64,000 bases of DNA from Halolamina sp. CBA1230 (GCF_002025255.2 NZ_CP054587.1:2046001-2110000), one strand, 5' to 3'. Positions 43,371 through 52,560 are shown, counted from the stretch's first letter. The notes: a model not told the origin generated them from the letters alone. Translations and numbers: made by a program.

Positions 43371-43493
43371 CTTCCCGTGTCGAACGAAGTGAGACCGAGA
43401 GCGCCGGCGGTGGGATTCCGAATCAGGGAGCGGGAGGTGAGCGAGCGAAGCGAGCGAACGGGAGCGACCGTGGTTCGAATCCCACCGCGCCCG
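43371..43493 (+). repeat. duplicated tRNA-Arg 3' end (attachment-site scar)
   Basis: TTCGAATCCCACCGCGCCCG (the T-loop and acceptor 3' end of tRNA-Arg, 43351-43370) occurs again exactly at 43474-43493, 123 bases later. This is the signature of a tRNA attachment site after integration. No integrase remains. The sequence beyond, up to 44121, is less GC-rich and holds one small membrane-protein gene, so a decayed element may extend that far. No other gene is visible in 43494-43640. Confidence 0.75.
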
Positions 43494-43640
43494 TTCACTC
43501 CTTGTCGTTCACGACCGCGAGACTGCTCCACCCGTCGTGTCCGCTTGATCTCTGCTGAAGGTTTTCGTTCGGAGACGTCTGTCTCTCACCGGTTGTCGAT
43601 ACAGGAGACTCAACGTATCGGTCCGTACAGTGGGGATCAA

Positions 43641-43877
43641 TCACGTCTCGCCGCTTGGCGGCTTCCCGGACCCCTCACGTCGGGCGATACCCGCAAAGAG
43701 ACCAACCCCGACGAGTACGGCGAGTACTCCGGGGAGAAGATAGGCAATATTCGGAGCACAACTGTTCGCCCCGCCAGCAACGTTCGTACACATCTGGCGT
43801 TGGAACGCGTACCAGATTCCGATAGTCCCGCCGACGACGTTGAGCGCACCCACACCCTGTAGAAGTCGCGTCCTCAT
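43641..43877 (-). CDS. small two-helix membrane protein
   Basis: A 78-residue protein with two hydrophobic helices (around LLQGVGALNVVGGTIGIWYA and YLLPGVLAVLVGVGLFAGIA) and two cysteines between them (QMCTNVAGGANSCAPN). The tail is basic, suggesting a cytoplasmic C-terminus. ATG 43877 is the only ATG near the start; GTG 43898 is an alternative. It lies in a lower-GC stretch next to a tRNA attachment scar, so it may be cargo of a mobile element. I do not recognise the family. Confidence 0.55.
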   Translation of the reverse strand: MRTRLLQGVGALNVVGGTIGIWYAFQRQMCTNVAGGANSCAPNIAYLLPGVLAVLVGVGLFAGIARREGSGKPPSGET

Positions 43878-44121
43878 AGTTACAGTATCACCGTTCACTG
43901 ACAAATGCCTTGCAGAAAGTCAAATAGCTCATTGAGCAATACGCAGTAACAGGTGTTTCCGGGTAGAAAACCTCCGAAACCACGTTTCGACAGAACTCCC
44001 ATCGTGCACCGCAAGGATCGCATAGTCGCGGAGCGCCCGTCGCTCTCGGACCGTGCAGCGAACAGAACGGGCGAACCGAGTTCTCGTCGTTCGAATCCCC
44101 CTCTCCACTGCCCGACGACCC

Positions 44122-44778
44122 TCACTCCCGATACCCGGCGCTCACCACCACCGTCCCGAACACGAACGTCCCACTCTCCACCCTGTCCATCCGCGCTTCC
44201 AACCCACGCCGGGCGGCTGCCGTCCGGCGATCGAGTTGCCCGAGCGCGTTCTCGCCGCCGGCGTCGAACAGCGACGTGCTCAGGCGCGTGAACGCCCACA
44301 GCGCCGCGTTCGCCGTGCGGTTCCCCCGCGGCGCGAAACTGGCGACGACGACGCGGTCGGCCAATTCGCACCACTCACCGACCACCGCCGCCGGATCGGG
44401 AAACAGCGACGTGACGAACGTCGACAGCACCGCGTCCGCGTCGGCGACCGGCGGGGTGGCGGCGTCGGCCTGCACGAGCGAGACGTTCTGCCAGCCGCGG
44501 CGGGCGACGAGCGCCCGCGCACGGTCGAGCATCCGCCCGGTGAGGTCGACGCCGACGACGTGGCCCGACGGACCGACCGCTTCGCGGAGCGCGGGAAGGT
44601 TCGGCCCGGGGCCGCAGCCGAACTCGACCACCGTGTCGCCGCGGTTCAGGTCCAGCGCCTCGACGCAGGCGTCCCTGACGCCGCCGACGTCGGCGGTCGC
44701 TCGCGCGAACCAGTCGTAGAACCGCGCCCAGCGGCCGTAGCTCTCCCGCACGCGGTCGCGGTGCTCGGGAGCGGTCAC
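44122..44778 (-). CDS. SAM-dependent class I methyltransferase
   Basis: A 218-residue methyltransferase. Motif I is VVEFGCGPGPNLPAL, the acidic loop that binds SAM follows as VVGVDLTGRMLDRA, and VSLVQADAATPPVADADAVL corresponds to motifs II/III. The N-terminus RESYGRWARFYDWFA resembles the UbiE/PMT-type family (small molecules, lipids or quinones). The GTG start overlaps the preceding gene by GTGA. The substrate is unknown. The 44779-side partner has a cysteine-rich domain. Confidence 0.85.
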   Translation of the reverse strand: MTAPEHRDRVRESYGRWARFYDWFARATADVGGVRDACVEALDLNRGDTVVEFGCGPGPNLPALREAVGPSGHVVGVDLTGRMLDRARALVARRGWQNVSLVQADAATPPVADADAVLSTFVTSLFPDPAAVVGEWCELADRVVVASFAPRGNRTANAALWAFTRLSTSLFDAGGENALGQLDRRTAAARRGLEARMDRVESGTFVFGTVVVSAGYRE

Positions 44779-45536
44779 GACTCGCTCACCGCGTCGGGCG
44801 GCGTCTTCGGCCACCACTGCTCGGGGCTCTCCCGGGCGACCGTCGAGTAGCACTGCGCCGATCCGGCACAGCCTCGCGGCCGCTGGTAGTCGATCCCGCG
44901 CTCCGCGAGGTAGGTGACGTAGCCGTCGTCGACGCGGTCGAGCTTCTCGTGACAGAGCCAGCGCTTTCCACAGCGGTCGGCGCCGAGGTTCCGGTACGGG
45001 CAGGTGAACGTCGTGCGCTCGGCGCCGTCGGTCGCGGTGTCGTCGATCCGGACGCCGACGAGGCGGTAGGCGAGCCTGAGCCGGCGGACCACGGTCTCGG
45101 GTGCGCTGGCGCGGAGGAACAGCCCGTGGGCTACGGCGTAGCCGAAATCGTGCAGCGCGCGCTCGACTGGCGTGAGGTCGTCGGGATCGTCTTCGAGCAG
45201 GTCCCGGAGGTCGCCGTACCACGCCGCTACCTCGGCGATTACCGGGTGTGCGTCGGCGGCCTCCGTCAGTCGTCTTCGGCGTTCGCGAAGCGGCGCGGCA
45301 CCGTCGCTCAGGCGGAACGCGGGGACGGCTTCGGCGTGGGCGAGCAGTTCCTCGCGGAGGGCGTCGCCGTCGGCGTAGGCGTCTGTGAGGTCCCGGAGAC
45401 GGTCGTACCACGCGCCGGCCATGCGGTCGTAGGCGCCGTCGAGCAGGTCGTCGGCGTGGGCGAACTGGTCGTCGTCGGGTGGCTGTGGGAAGCGGTCGAT
45501 CAGGCGGCGTAGCTGCTGGGGTTCGGGCCCCGCCAT
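44775..45536 (-). CDS. conserved protein with C-terminal cysteine-rich domain
   Basis: A 253-residue soluble protein. The N-terminal ~140 residues are acidic helix. The C-terminal ~95 residues carry five cysteines (TFTCPYRNLGADRCGKRWLC and GCAGSAQC) that could bind zinc or an iron-sulfur cluster; the last stretch resembles the L-2-amino-thiazoline-4-carboxylic acid hydrolase-like fold only faintly. It is translated together with the methyltransferase that follows, so the pair may modify the same substrate. I do not recognise the family with confidence. Confidence 0.65.
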   Translation of the reverse strand: MAGPEPQQLRRLIDRFPQPPDDDQFAHADDLLDGAYDRMAGAWYDRLRDLTDAYADGDALREELLAHAEAVPAFRLSDGAAPLRERRRRLTEAADAHPVIAEVAAWYGDLRDLLEDDPDDLTPVERALHDFGYAVAHGLFLRASAPETVVRRLRLAYRLVGVRIDDTATDGAERTTFTCPYRNLGADRCGKRWLCHEKLDRVDDGYVTYLAERGIDYQRPRGCAGSAQCYSTVARESPEQWWPKTPPDAVSES

Positions 45537-45644
45537 ACGTGTGGATGGGTGTCAGGGTACTTGAACGTGGGTACGCGGTTATTCGGAGTTGTTCTTTTCC
45601 TCGGCGGTAGTGACTACGTTTTCGGGTACTGCGACGGCAACCGC

Positions 45645-46018
45645 GACCGCAACAGCATCTCGACCGTTGACTTCTGAGACAGCAACAGCGACCGCAACAG
45701 CATCTCGAAGCATGACCACTTGTGACCGCAAGGCGCTGGACACGAGGTCCAGCGCAGCGCTGATTCCCCACCCCTCCCCCCGCGGCCGGCGGCGGTCGCC
45801 GGCCGCGAGGCGTCCACCGCACCGCCGCCGGAATTGGCGCGAAGCGTTCGCGGCTCCGTCCGCGAACCGAGCGCGAGGGACGAAGGAGCGAACGAACGTG
45901 AGCGAGTGAGTCGGCTGGGGAGGTCTGTGGGCTGTGCGGGGTGGTGCGGTCGCAAGTGGTCTAGCATCGAGCTGCTGTCGCGGTCTCAGTTGCCAACGAT
46001 CGAGCTGCTGTCGCGGTC
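45645..46018. repeat. 374-nt nested inverted-repeat (foldback) structure
   Basis: The left arm (45645-45729) and right arm (45946-46018) are imperfect inverted copies. Each contains two repeats of GACCGCRACAGCAKCTCGA, and the innermost 40 nt match at about 33 positions. Between them lie further perfect stems: GCGCTGGAC/GTCCAGCGC (45732-45753), GCGGCCGGCG/CGCCGGCCGC (45781-45805) and GTTCGCGG/CCGCGAAC (45847-45868). No gene fits. It occupies most of the 45537-46102 gap between divergent genes and could be a foldback/MITE-like insertion or a structured RNA. Confidence 0.7.
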
Positions 46019-46102
46019 GGTTCGCTATCTCGATCGTAAACCAAATCCACTACCATCCAATCCGCCCAACCCCTTTTCCCCCTGAACCACCTCCACACCA
46101 CC

Positions 46103-46612
46103 ATGACCCCCGTCGTCTACGACCTCGACGGCACGCTCGTCTCCCTCCCCGTCGACTGGAACGCTGCACGCGACGACCTCGCCGCCGACCTCCGATCCCG
46201 CGGCCTCGACCCCGGCGACCGCGACCTCTGGGGGCTGCTCGACCTCGCGGAGTCGACCGACACCCGCGAGCGCTTCGAGGCGGTCGTCGGCGAGCACGAG
46301 CGCGAAGCCGCCCGCGAGGCGCCCGCGCTGGCCCTGATCGACGACCTCCGCGCCCACGACGGCCCCGTTGGCGTCTGCTCGCTCAACAGCGAGGCCGCCT
46401 GCCGGATCGCGCTCGAGCGCCACGGCCTCGACGTCGAGGCCGTCGTCGGCCGGGACACGGTCGGCAGCTACAAACCCGACCCCGAACCGCTGCTCGCGAC
46501 GCTGTCGGCGATGGGCGTCGACGGCGACGAGGCGGTGTTCGTCGGCGACTCCGAGCGCGACCGGGAGACCGCCGAGCGGGCCGGCGTGCGCTTTCGCTGG
46601 GTCGAGGAGTAG
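46103..46612 (+). CDS. HAD superfamily phosphatase
   Basis: A 169-residue HAD hydrolase. Motif I is VVYDLDGTLVS, motif II GVCSLNS, motif III lysine in SYKPDPEPL, and motif IV FVGDSERDRETA. A small helical cap follows motif I, as in phosphoglycolate phosphatase-like enzymes. It dephosphorylates a small metabolite; the exact substrate cannot be told. It is somewhat shorter than typical members (about 210). It converges with the next gene, whose stop directly follows. Confidence 0.9.
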   Translation: MTPVVYDLDGTLVSLPVDWNAARDDLAADLRSRGLDPGDRDLWGLLDLAESTDTRERFEAVVGEHEREAAREAPALALIDDLRAHDGPVGVCSLNSEAACRIALERHGLDVEAVVGRDTVGSYKPDPEPLLATLSAMGVDGDEAVFVGDSERDRETAERAGVRFRWVEE

Positions 46613-46864
46613 CTACTCGTCGCTGTCGTCGGCTCGCTCCTTCCGCCGCGCGTAGAGGTACACACACAGTCCCGTGAGCACCCACACCGGCGCGCCGACC
46701 CGGACGGCGAACGACACTCGAGAGCCCCAGTCCGGGAGCGTGGCCTGCGTCGACAGCAGCGTCACGAGCGGCGCGCCGACGACGATGGTCAGCACGAACG
46801 TCACCTGCATCACCCAGCCGAAATCCACCCCGTCGGGGTCGGTCGTGGCGACGCGTTCGGGCAT
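46613..46864 (-). CDS. small haloarchaeal membrane protein (DUF5822-like)
   Basis: An 83-residue protein with two transmembrane helices (FGWVMQVTFVLTIVVGAPLV and FAVRVGAPVWVLTGLCVYLY) and charged ends. The short N-terminal TTDPDGVDFGWVMQ is strikingly regular in haloarchaeal homologues I recall; the DUF number is from memory. It overlaps the hydrolase gene by ATGA and is probably co-expressed. The function is unknown. Confidence 0.72.
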   Translation of the reverse strand: MPERVATTDPDGVDFGWVMQVTFVLTIVVGAPLVTLLSTQATLPDWGSRVSFAVRVGAPVWVLTGLCVYLYARRKERADDSDE

Positions 46865-47634
46865 CAGAGACGGTCGAGGAACGACGCCAGCGCGCTGTTG
46901 AACGCCTCGGGCTGTTCGAGCATCGCCAGGTGGGCGGCGTCGTCGATCACCGCGACCTCGCAGTACGGGATCGCCTCCGACAGCGCCTCGTGGTAGTGCG
47001 GCGGCGTGAGCTGGTCGTGCTCGCCGACGACCGCGAGCGTCGGCACGTCGATCTCCTCCAGCCGCTCGCGCACGTCGAACGTGTGGCAGGTCCGGAAATC
47101 CCGGGCCGTGACTTCTCGGCCCGTATCGCGCATCGCCGCCTCGCTGATCTCCACCAGCTCGTCGTCGGGGTCGTGGAACAGCCGATCCGGGCCGTGGAGG
47201 AACTCCACCGCGCGGTCGAAATCCGACTGGAGCCAGACGAGCAGGTCGTCGAGCACGGGCAGTCGCGCGCCCGTCCCCGCGAGCACGAGACCGTCGAGGT
47301 CGAGATCGCGCTCGATCGCGACCAGCATCGCCACCGCGCCGCCCAGCGAGTTGCCACACAGCACGCGATCGCCCGTCGCCTCGGCGACGGCGACGACGTC
47401 GGCGGCGTACCCCGACAGCGTCTCATACCCCGCCTGGGCGGTCAGCGACCCGCTCTCGCCGTGGTCGCTCAGATCCATCGCCGTCACCGGCGTCCGGTCG
47501 GCCAGCCGCGACTGCGACTTCCAGACGCCCGCGTTCCCGCCGCTCCCGTGAACACAGAGCAGTCCCGGCCCCTCGTCGACCCGTGCCGAACGACGGTACG
47601 AGGTCCCCCGGCCGTGGTGCGAAACCCGCTTCAT
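46864..47634 (-). CDS. alpha/beta hydrolase
   Basis: A 256-residue serine hydrolase of the alpha/beta fold. The oxyanion region is CVHGSGGNAGVWK, the nucleophile elbow is CGNSLGGAVAML (Ser), the acid is VVGEHDQLTPP (Asp) and the base DDAAHLAMLEQP (His), so the triad is complete. The family includes esterases, C-C hydrolases and haloperoxidase-like proteins; the substrate is undetermined. It overlaps the small membrane protein gene downstream. Confidence 0.88.
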   Translation of the reverse strand: MKRVSHHGRGTSYRRSARVDEGPGLLCVHGSGGNAGVWKSQSRLADRTPVTAMDLSDHGESGSLTAQAGYETLSGYAADVVAVAEATGDRVLCGNSLGGAVAMLVAIERDLDLDGLVLAGTGARLPVLDDLLVWLQSDFDRAVEFLHGPDRLFHDPDDELVEISEAAMRDTGREVTARDFRTCHTFDVRERLEEIDVPTLAVVGEHDQLTPPHYHEALSEAIPYCEVAVIDDAAHLAMLEQPEAFNSALASFLDRL

Positions 47635-47782
47635 ACCTGCGTGTCAGCCGGGGCGAGCATAAATCCGCGGGAGAGCGCCCAGGCCAGTGGGCCGAACGCC
47701 GCCCGTGACAGCCGCCGAACCGAACCGCTACATCACCCGTTCCGGTGTGGGTCGTCGCCCTCGTGCGGTTTTCTGGCGAAGT

Positions 47783-47818
47783 CTTTAAATACGCACACCG
47801 ATTACTTGGGGTTAGCTA
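47783..47818 (+). promoter_or_regulatory. promoter of the Hsp20-like/Cdc48 operon
   Basis: TATA element CTTTAAATAC at 47783-47792 is centred 31 nt before ATG 47819, with a GCGAAGT BRE-like segment upstream. It predicts a leaderless or nearly leaderless mRNA for the two genes. Confidence 0.6.
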
Positions 47819-48070
47819 ATGACCACTCACCAACGCAGCATTCGTGACGAGGAGTTCGGTCGCGTCTACGAGTACGACGACAGTCTCGTGGTCGCGCTCG
47901 ATCTCGCCGACGCCGAGGGGGAGGTCGCCGTCGACACCGTCGGCGAGACCGTCATCGTCGTGGTCGAGGGGCCGGAGGGCACCTCGACCGAACGGGAGAT
48001 CGAGCTCCCCGGCGAACCTCGTGAGAGCAGCGTGAACAACGGCGTGCTGACGATCGAGGTGGAACAATGA
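47819..48070 (+). CDS. small CS/Hsp20-like protein paired with Cdc48
   Basis: An 83-residue acidic protein. The strand pattern [47 protein letters not shown] and TIEVEQ resembles the alpha-crystallin/CS beta-sandwich, including the final NGVLTIEV strand typical of Hsp20 proteins, without their long arms. Its stop overlaps the start of the Cdc48 gene by ATGA. The tight coupling suggests it is an adaptor or substrate-binding co-factor of the AAA ATPase. I recall the family as a haloarchaeal DUF. Confidence 0.7.
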   Translation: MTTHQRSIRDEEFGRVYEYDDSLVVALDLADAEGEVAVDTVGETVIVVVEGPEGTSTEREIELPGEPRESSVNNGVLTIEVEQ

Positions 48071-50349
48071 AGCTCACTGTCAAGCCGCTGAAGCAGAAAG
48101 ACGCCGGCCGCCGCCTCGCGGCGGTCGATCGCGTCGCCGCCGACGAGATGGATCTCTCCGGCGGCGACTTCATCCGCATCGAGGGGAAGCAGGGCGCCGC
48201 CATCGCTCGCGTCTGGCCGGGCTACCCGGAGGACGACGGCACCGGCGTCGTGCGCATCGATGGCCGGCTCCGCCAGGAGGCCAGCGTCGGCATCGACGAC
48301 CGCGTTGAGGTCGAGCCCGCCGACGTGAACCCCGCCGAGAGCGTCACCGTCGCGCTCCCCCAGAACATGGGGATCCGCGGTGACATCGGCGGCCTCGTAC
48401 GCAAGGAGCTCTCGGGCCAGCCCGTCACCGCCGGGCAGGACGTCCAGCTCCCGCTGGGGTTCGGCCTCATGGGCGGGCAGGGGCAGGCAGTCCCGCTGAA
48501 GATCGCCGAAACCGACCCCGACGGGACGGTCGTGATCACGGACTCGACTGAGGTCGAGATCAGCCAGCAGCCCGCCGAGCAGATCCGCGACGAGCGCGGC
48601 GGTGCCGCGGGTGCCGGCGGCGCCGGGAGCACCGAAGGCCCCGACGTGACCTACGAGGACATCGGCGGCCTCGACGACGAACTCGAGCAGGTCAGGGAGA
48701 TGATCGAGCTCCCGATGCGCCACCCCGAGCTGTTCAGCCGGCTGGGGATCGAGCCCCCGAAGGGCGTGCTGCTGCACGGCCCGCCCGGCACCGGGAAGAC
48801 GCTGATCGCCAAGGCCGTCGCCAACGAGATCGACGCCTCGTTCCACACTATCTCGGGCCCCGAGATCATGTCGAAGTACTACGGGGAGTCCGAGGAGCAG
48901 CTGCGCGAGGTGTTCGAGGAGGCCCAGCAGGAGAGCCCCGCGATCATCTTCATGGACGAGCTCGACTCGATCGCGCCCCAGCGTGACGAGGCCGGCGGCG
49001 ACGTGGAGCGCCGCGTCGTGGCCCAACTGCTCAGCCTGATGGACGGGCTGGAGGAGCGCGGGGAGCTGGTCGTCATCGGCGCCACCAACCGCGTCGACGC
49101 CATCGACCCCGCGCTCCGTCGCGGTGGCCGCTTCGACCGCGAGATCGAGATCGGCGTGCCCGACACCCACGGCCGCGAGGAGATCCTGCAGGTCCACACG
49201 CGCAACATGCCGCTGGCGGAGGACGTGGAGATCGAGGAGCTCGCGGAGAACACCCACGGGTTCGTCGGCGCCGACCTGGAGTCGCTGGCCAAGGAGTCCG
49301 CGATGATCGCGCTCCGGCGGTTCCGCCCCGAACTCGACCTCGAGGCGGACGAGATCGACGCGGAGACGCTGGAACGACTCGACGTCACCGAGGCCGACTT
49401 CAAGAAGGCACTCCGCGGGATCGAACCCAGCGCACTCCGGGAGGTGTTCGTCGAGGTGCCCGACATCACCTGGGAGGACGTCGGCGGCCTCGAAGGCACG
49501 AAGGAGCGCCTGCGCGAGACGATCCAGTGGCCGCTCGACTACCCCGAGGTGTTCGAGCAGATGGACGTCGACAGCGCGAAAGGCGTGCTGCTGTACGGTC
49601 CGCCCGGCACCGGGAAGACGCTGCTCGCGAAAGCGGTGGCCAACGAGGCCGAGAGCAACTTCATCTCGGTGAAAGGGCCGGAGCTGCTGGACAAGTACGT
49701 CGGCGAGTCCGAGAAGGGCGTCCGCGAGATCTTCAGCAAGGCCCGCGAGAACGCCCCGACGGTGGTGTTCTTCGACGAGATCGACGCCATCGCGACCGAG
49801 CGCGGGAAGAACTCCGGCGACTCCGGCGTCGGCGAGCGCGTCGTCTCCCAGCTCCTCACGGAGCTCGACGGACTCGAGGAACTGGAGGACGTGGTGGTCG
49901 TCGCCACCACGAACCGTCCGGACCTGATCGACAGCGCGCTGATCCGCCCCGGCCGGCTGGACCGCCACGTCCACGTGCCCGTGCCCGACGAGGACGCCCG
50001 CCGCGCGATCCTCGAGGTGCACACCCGCGAGAAGCCGCTGGCCGACGACGTGGATCTCGACGAGATCGCGAGCCGCACCGACGGGTTCGTCGGCGCGGAC
50101 CTCGAGGCGCTGGCCCGCGAGGCGTCGATGAACGCCACCCGGGAGTTCATCAACAGCGTCTCGCCCGAGGAGACCGTCGAGAGCGTGGGGAACGTCCGCG
50201 TGACGATGGACCACTTCGAGGACGCGCTCGACGAGGTGGTGGCCTCCGTCACCGACGACACCCGCGAGCAGTACCAGCAGATCGAGGAGCGTTTCCAGAA
50301 GAGCGAACCCGCCGAGGGGACCGAGCCCGCGGCGCCGACGTTCCAGTAA
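48067..50349 (+). CDS. Cdc48/VAT-type AAA+ ATPase
   Basis: A 760-residue unfoldase with the classic N-D1-D2 layout. The N domain (residues ~1-185) begins [21 protein letters not shown]1 Walker [14 protein letters not shown] is at ~238, its Walker [13 protein letters not shown] follows, and pore loop [10 protein letters not shown]2 Walker A is at ~511 with [11 protein letters not shown] and KYVGESEKG. All catalytic motifs are present in both rings. Archaeal Cdc48 unfolds proteins for the proteasome; the C-terminus here (APTFQ) lacks an obvious HbYX proteasome-docking motif. The operon partner is the Hsp20-like protein. Confidence 0.96.
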   Translation: MKLTVKPLKQKDAGRRLAAVDRVAADEMDLSGGDFIRIEGKQGAAIARVWPGYPEDDGTGVVRIDGRLRQEASVGIDDRVEVEPADVNPAESVTVALPQNMGIRGDIGGLVRKELSGQPVTAGQDVQLPLGFGLMGGQGQAVPLKIAETDPDGTVVITDSTEVEISQQPAEQIRDERGGAAGAGGAGSTEGPDVTYEDIGGLDDELEQVREMIELPMRHPELFSRLGIEPPKGVLLHGPPGTGKTLIAKAVANEIDASFHTISGPEIMSKYYGESEEQLREVFEEAQQESPAIIFMDELDSIAPQRDEAGGDVERRVVAQLLSLMDGLEERGELVVIGATNRVDAIDPALRRGGRFDREIEIGVPDTHGREEILQVHTRNMPLAEDVEIEELAENTHGFVGADLESLAKESAMIALRRFRPELDLEADEIDAETLERLDVTEADFKKALRGIEPSALREVFVEVPDITWEDVGGLEGTKERLRETIQWPLDYPEVFEQMDVDSAKGVLLYGPPGTGKTLLAKAVANEAESNFISVKGPELLDKYVGESEKGVREIFSKARENAPTVVFFDEIDAIATERGKNSGDSGVGERVVSQLLTELDGLEELEDVVVVATTNRPDLIDSALIRPGRLDRHVHVPVPDEDARRAILEVHTREKPLADDVDLDEIASRTDGFVGADLEALAREASMNATREFINSVSPEETVESVGNVRVTMDHFEDALDEVVASVTDDTREQYQQIEERFQKSEPAEGTEPAAPTFQ

Positions 50350-50432
50350 CGGCGGCTCGCGGCTCCGGCTTTCCAGTTCGCGGCGTCGATCCCGTTTTCG
50401 CCGTTCGTTCCGATCGACTGACTCCGAAGCAG

Positions 50433-51245
50433 TCACTTCTTCGCGCCCTGCCGGACGGCGTTGACTGCCGCACCGAGCAGCACGACGATGCTGGCGAAGT
50501 AGAGCCAGGTGACGAACAGCAGGAGCGCGCCGAGCACGCCGTAGGCGCCGTAGCGGCCAGCGCTGTCGGCGTAGATCCGGAACGCGACCTGGAGGACGAC
50601 CCAGCCAACGGCGGCGACGACGGCGCCCGGGACCACCGCCCGGATCGACGTGTCGACCGGCGAGAGGACGTAGTAGATCGGGACGAACACGGTCGCCAGC
50701 ACGACCGCGAGGGCGATCCGCCGCGGGTCGCCGACGACGGGGACGGACAGCGGGACGGTCGGGAGCACGACGTCGACGAACACGACGACCGTGATCGCGA
50801 GCACGAGGCCGGCGCCCACGACGATGCCGTTCCGGAACTGCTCGAGCAACGAACTGTCGGGCGCGTCCCGGTACATCTCCCTGACGCCCTGGTCGAGCCC
50901 CCGGAACACCCGGAGCGCGCTCCAGGCCAGCACGACGACGCCCACCACCGACGCCGTCCCTCGACCGGCGGTGTCGGTCAGCATCTCGGCCACGGCTCGC
51001 TGGCCCGACGACGAGAGCTGCTGACCCATCAGAGCCAGCACGCGGTCGGTCAGGGGTTCGCCGCCGAGGAGCGAGCTGACCGCAACGAGGAGCAGGAGGA
51101 GGGGGACGACCGACACGAACGCGTAGTAGGCGACCCCGGCGGCCACGTGCGTGAGGTTCTGCCGGCGCGCGAGAGCGACGACGGCGCGAACGGTCGACGC
51201 GGCCGAGTGGAGCCTGTCGGGCACGACCCGTGACACGACGCTCAT
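50433..51245 (-). CDS. YihY/BrkB family membrane protein
   Basis: A 270-residue protein with six transmembrane helices. The family signature is TVRAVVALARRQNLTHVAAGVAYYAFVSVVPLLLLLVA, with the later ALRVFRGLDQGVREMY and GAYGVLGALLLFVTWLYFASIVVLLGAAVNA. The family was once annotated as ribonuclease BN but is a membrane protein of unknown transport function. ATG 51245 is preferred; an in-frame ATG four codons upstream exists. The 225 bases before the next gene (51246-51470) hold nothing I recognise. Confidence 0.87.
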   Translation of the reverse strand: MSVVSRVVPDRLHSAASTVRAVVALARRQNLTHVAAGVAYYAFVSVVPLLLLLVAVSSLLGGEPLTDRVLALMGQQLSSSGQRAVAEMLTDTAGRGTASVVGVVVLAWSALRVFRGLDQGVREMYRDAPDSSLLEQFRNGIVVGAGLVLAITVVVFVDVVLPTVPLSVPVVGDPRRIALAVVLATVFVPIYYVLSPVDTSIRAVVPGAVVAAVGWVVLQVAFRIYADSAGRYGAYGVLGALLLFVTWLYFASIVVLLGAAVNAVRQGAKK

Positions 51246-51470
51246 CGTCGGCGCCACGGGGTGTCGTTATCGTGCCGACAGCACGCCCGTTCGTTCGGCA
51301 TCCGGGCGGACAGTCCACGAGTCGTCACCCCGGCGAACGGACCACCCCTGGCGGGGAGGCGACGAGCGACGTCTGCCATACACGCACGTCGGGCCCAGCG
51401 ACGGTTTGTTACGGGAGTCGTACCGGTCTCGAGGCGACGCCTACCGACGCGATCGGCGGGATGTGGGACG

Positions 51471-52436
51471 CTACGCGTCGGGCAGATCGTACTCGACGCC
51501 AGTGAGATCCTCCGAGACCGCCCAGAGGCGATCGGCGGCCGCCTCGTCGGACGACGCGGCGCTCGACTCCTGGATCTCCGGCGCGCCGCGCATGTTCAGC
51601 AGGCCGCCGGGACCGACGTACTCGCCGCCGTCGATCCCGTCCTCGGTCGCCGCGTACAGCATCGGCAGCGCGCCCTGAGTGGCCGACTGGCCGAGCAGGG
51701 CGTTGGCGGCTTTCATCATCCAGAGCCGCAGCGTCGAGCCCGCCTCCTTGGGCCCGCGAGCCTGGAGGTTCGTGTCGGCGAAGCCGGGGTGGCAGCCGAC
51801 GCTGGTGACGTTCTCGTCGTCGGCCGCGAGCCGCCGGTCCAGTTCGTAGGCGAAGAGGAGGTTCGCGAGTTTGCTCTGGGCGTAGGCGCCCCACTTGTCG
51901 TACGACTCCTCGCCCTGGAGGTCGTCGAACTCGATCTCGCCCTGCTCGTGGACGCCGCTGCTCTGGGTGACTACTCTGGTCTCGCCGTCGGTCGCCCGGA
52001 GGTCGTCGAGCAGGTGGCCCGTGAGCGCGAAGTGGCCGAGGTGGTTGACCCCGAACTGGCGCTCGAACCCGTCTTCGGTCTCGCCGCGGGGGACCGCCAT
52101 CACGCCGGCGTTGTTACAGAGCACGTGCAGCTCGTCGAACCGCTCGCCGAACTGGTCGGCGAAGCTCGCGACCGAGTCCAGATCCGCCAGATCGAGCTCC
52201 ATCACCGTCAGCGACCCCGCGTCGGGCGCCGACGCCCACGCGGGCGCGTCGGCGAGCGATTCCCGGATCTCCTCGGCGGCCGTCCGCCCGCGGTCGAGGC
52301 TCCGGCAGGCCATCACCACGTCGGCGCCGTGGCCCGCGAACGCCGCGGTGGCCTCGTAGCCGAGCCCGCTGTTCGCGCCGGTGACGACGACGGTGCGGCC
52401 ACGCTGCTCGGATATCGACGAACGGTCCCAGCTCAT
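51471..52436 (-). CDS. short-chain dehydrogenase (retinol-dehydrogenase-like)
   Basis: A 321-residue SDR. The coenzyme motif is TGANSGLG at residue ~19, the central NNAGVMAVPRG motif follows, Ser in VVTQSSGVHE and Tyr/Lys in YAQSKLANLLFAYEL complete the catalytic triad. The length and CHPGFADTNLQ segment match the eukaryote-like retinol dehydrogenase/WW-domain oxidoreductase branch. It reduces a carbonyl with NADPH or NADH; the substrate is unknown. ATG 52436 starts 9 codons before the fold. Confidence 0.9.
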   Translation of the reverse strand: MSWDRSSISEQRGRTVVVTGANSGLGYEATAAFAGHGADVVMACRSLDRGRTAAEEIRESLADAPAWASAPDAGSLTVMELDLADLDSVASFADQFGERFDELHVLCNNAGVMAVPRGETEDGFERQFGVNHLGHFALTGHLLDDLRATDGETRVVTQSSGVHEQGEIEFDDLQGEESYDKWGAYAQSKLANLLFAYELDRRLAADDENVTSVGCHPGFADTNLQARGPKEAGSTLRLWMMKAANALLGQSATQGALPMLYAATEDGIDGGEYVGPGGLLNMRGAPEIQESSAASSDEAAADRLWAVSEDLTGVEYDLPDA

Positions 52437-52530
52437 GGCTGAACGTTTGGTCAGCTCGCTTGGTAACGCTTCCGGTCAGACGCCTCGTCGGAGCGTGAAC
52501 CCGCCGTCCGTCGCCGTCTCAACGGGGAGG

Positions 52531-52560
52531 CTTTTACTGGCACGGGCGGAACCCCGAACC
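52531..52560 (+). promoter_or_regulatory. histidine kinase gene promoter
   Basis: CTTTTACTGG at 52531-52540 resembles a TATA box and is centred about 27 nt before ATG 52561, consistent with a leaderless mRNA. Confidence 0.5.

Noticed and set aside
43464-43493. A second tRNA-Arg gene.
   Set aside because: Only the 3' end (T-loop and acceptor strand) is present; there is no D-arm, anticodon arm or 5' acceptor strand.
45589-45909. 106-codon open frame across the 45.6 kb intergenic region.
   Set aside because: It crosses the nested inverted repeats, has low-complexity Thr/Ala/Arg composition and no promoter.
45645-46018. CRISPR array.
   Set aside because: The repeated motif occurs only twice per arm and in inverted arms, with unequal spacing and no cas genes in the window; it is a foldback structure.
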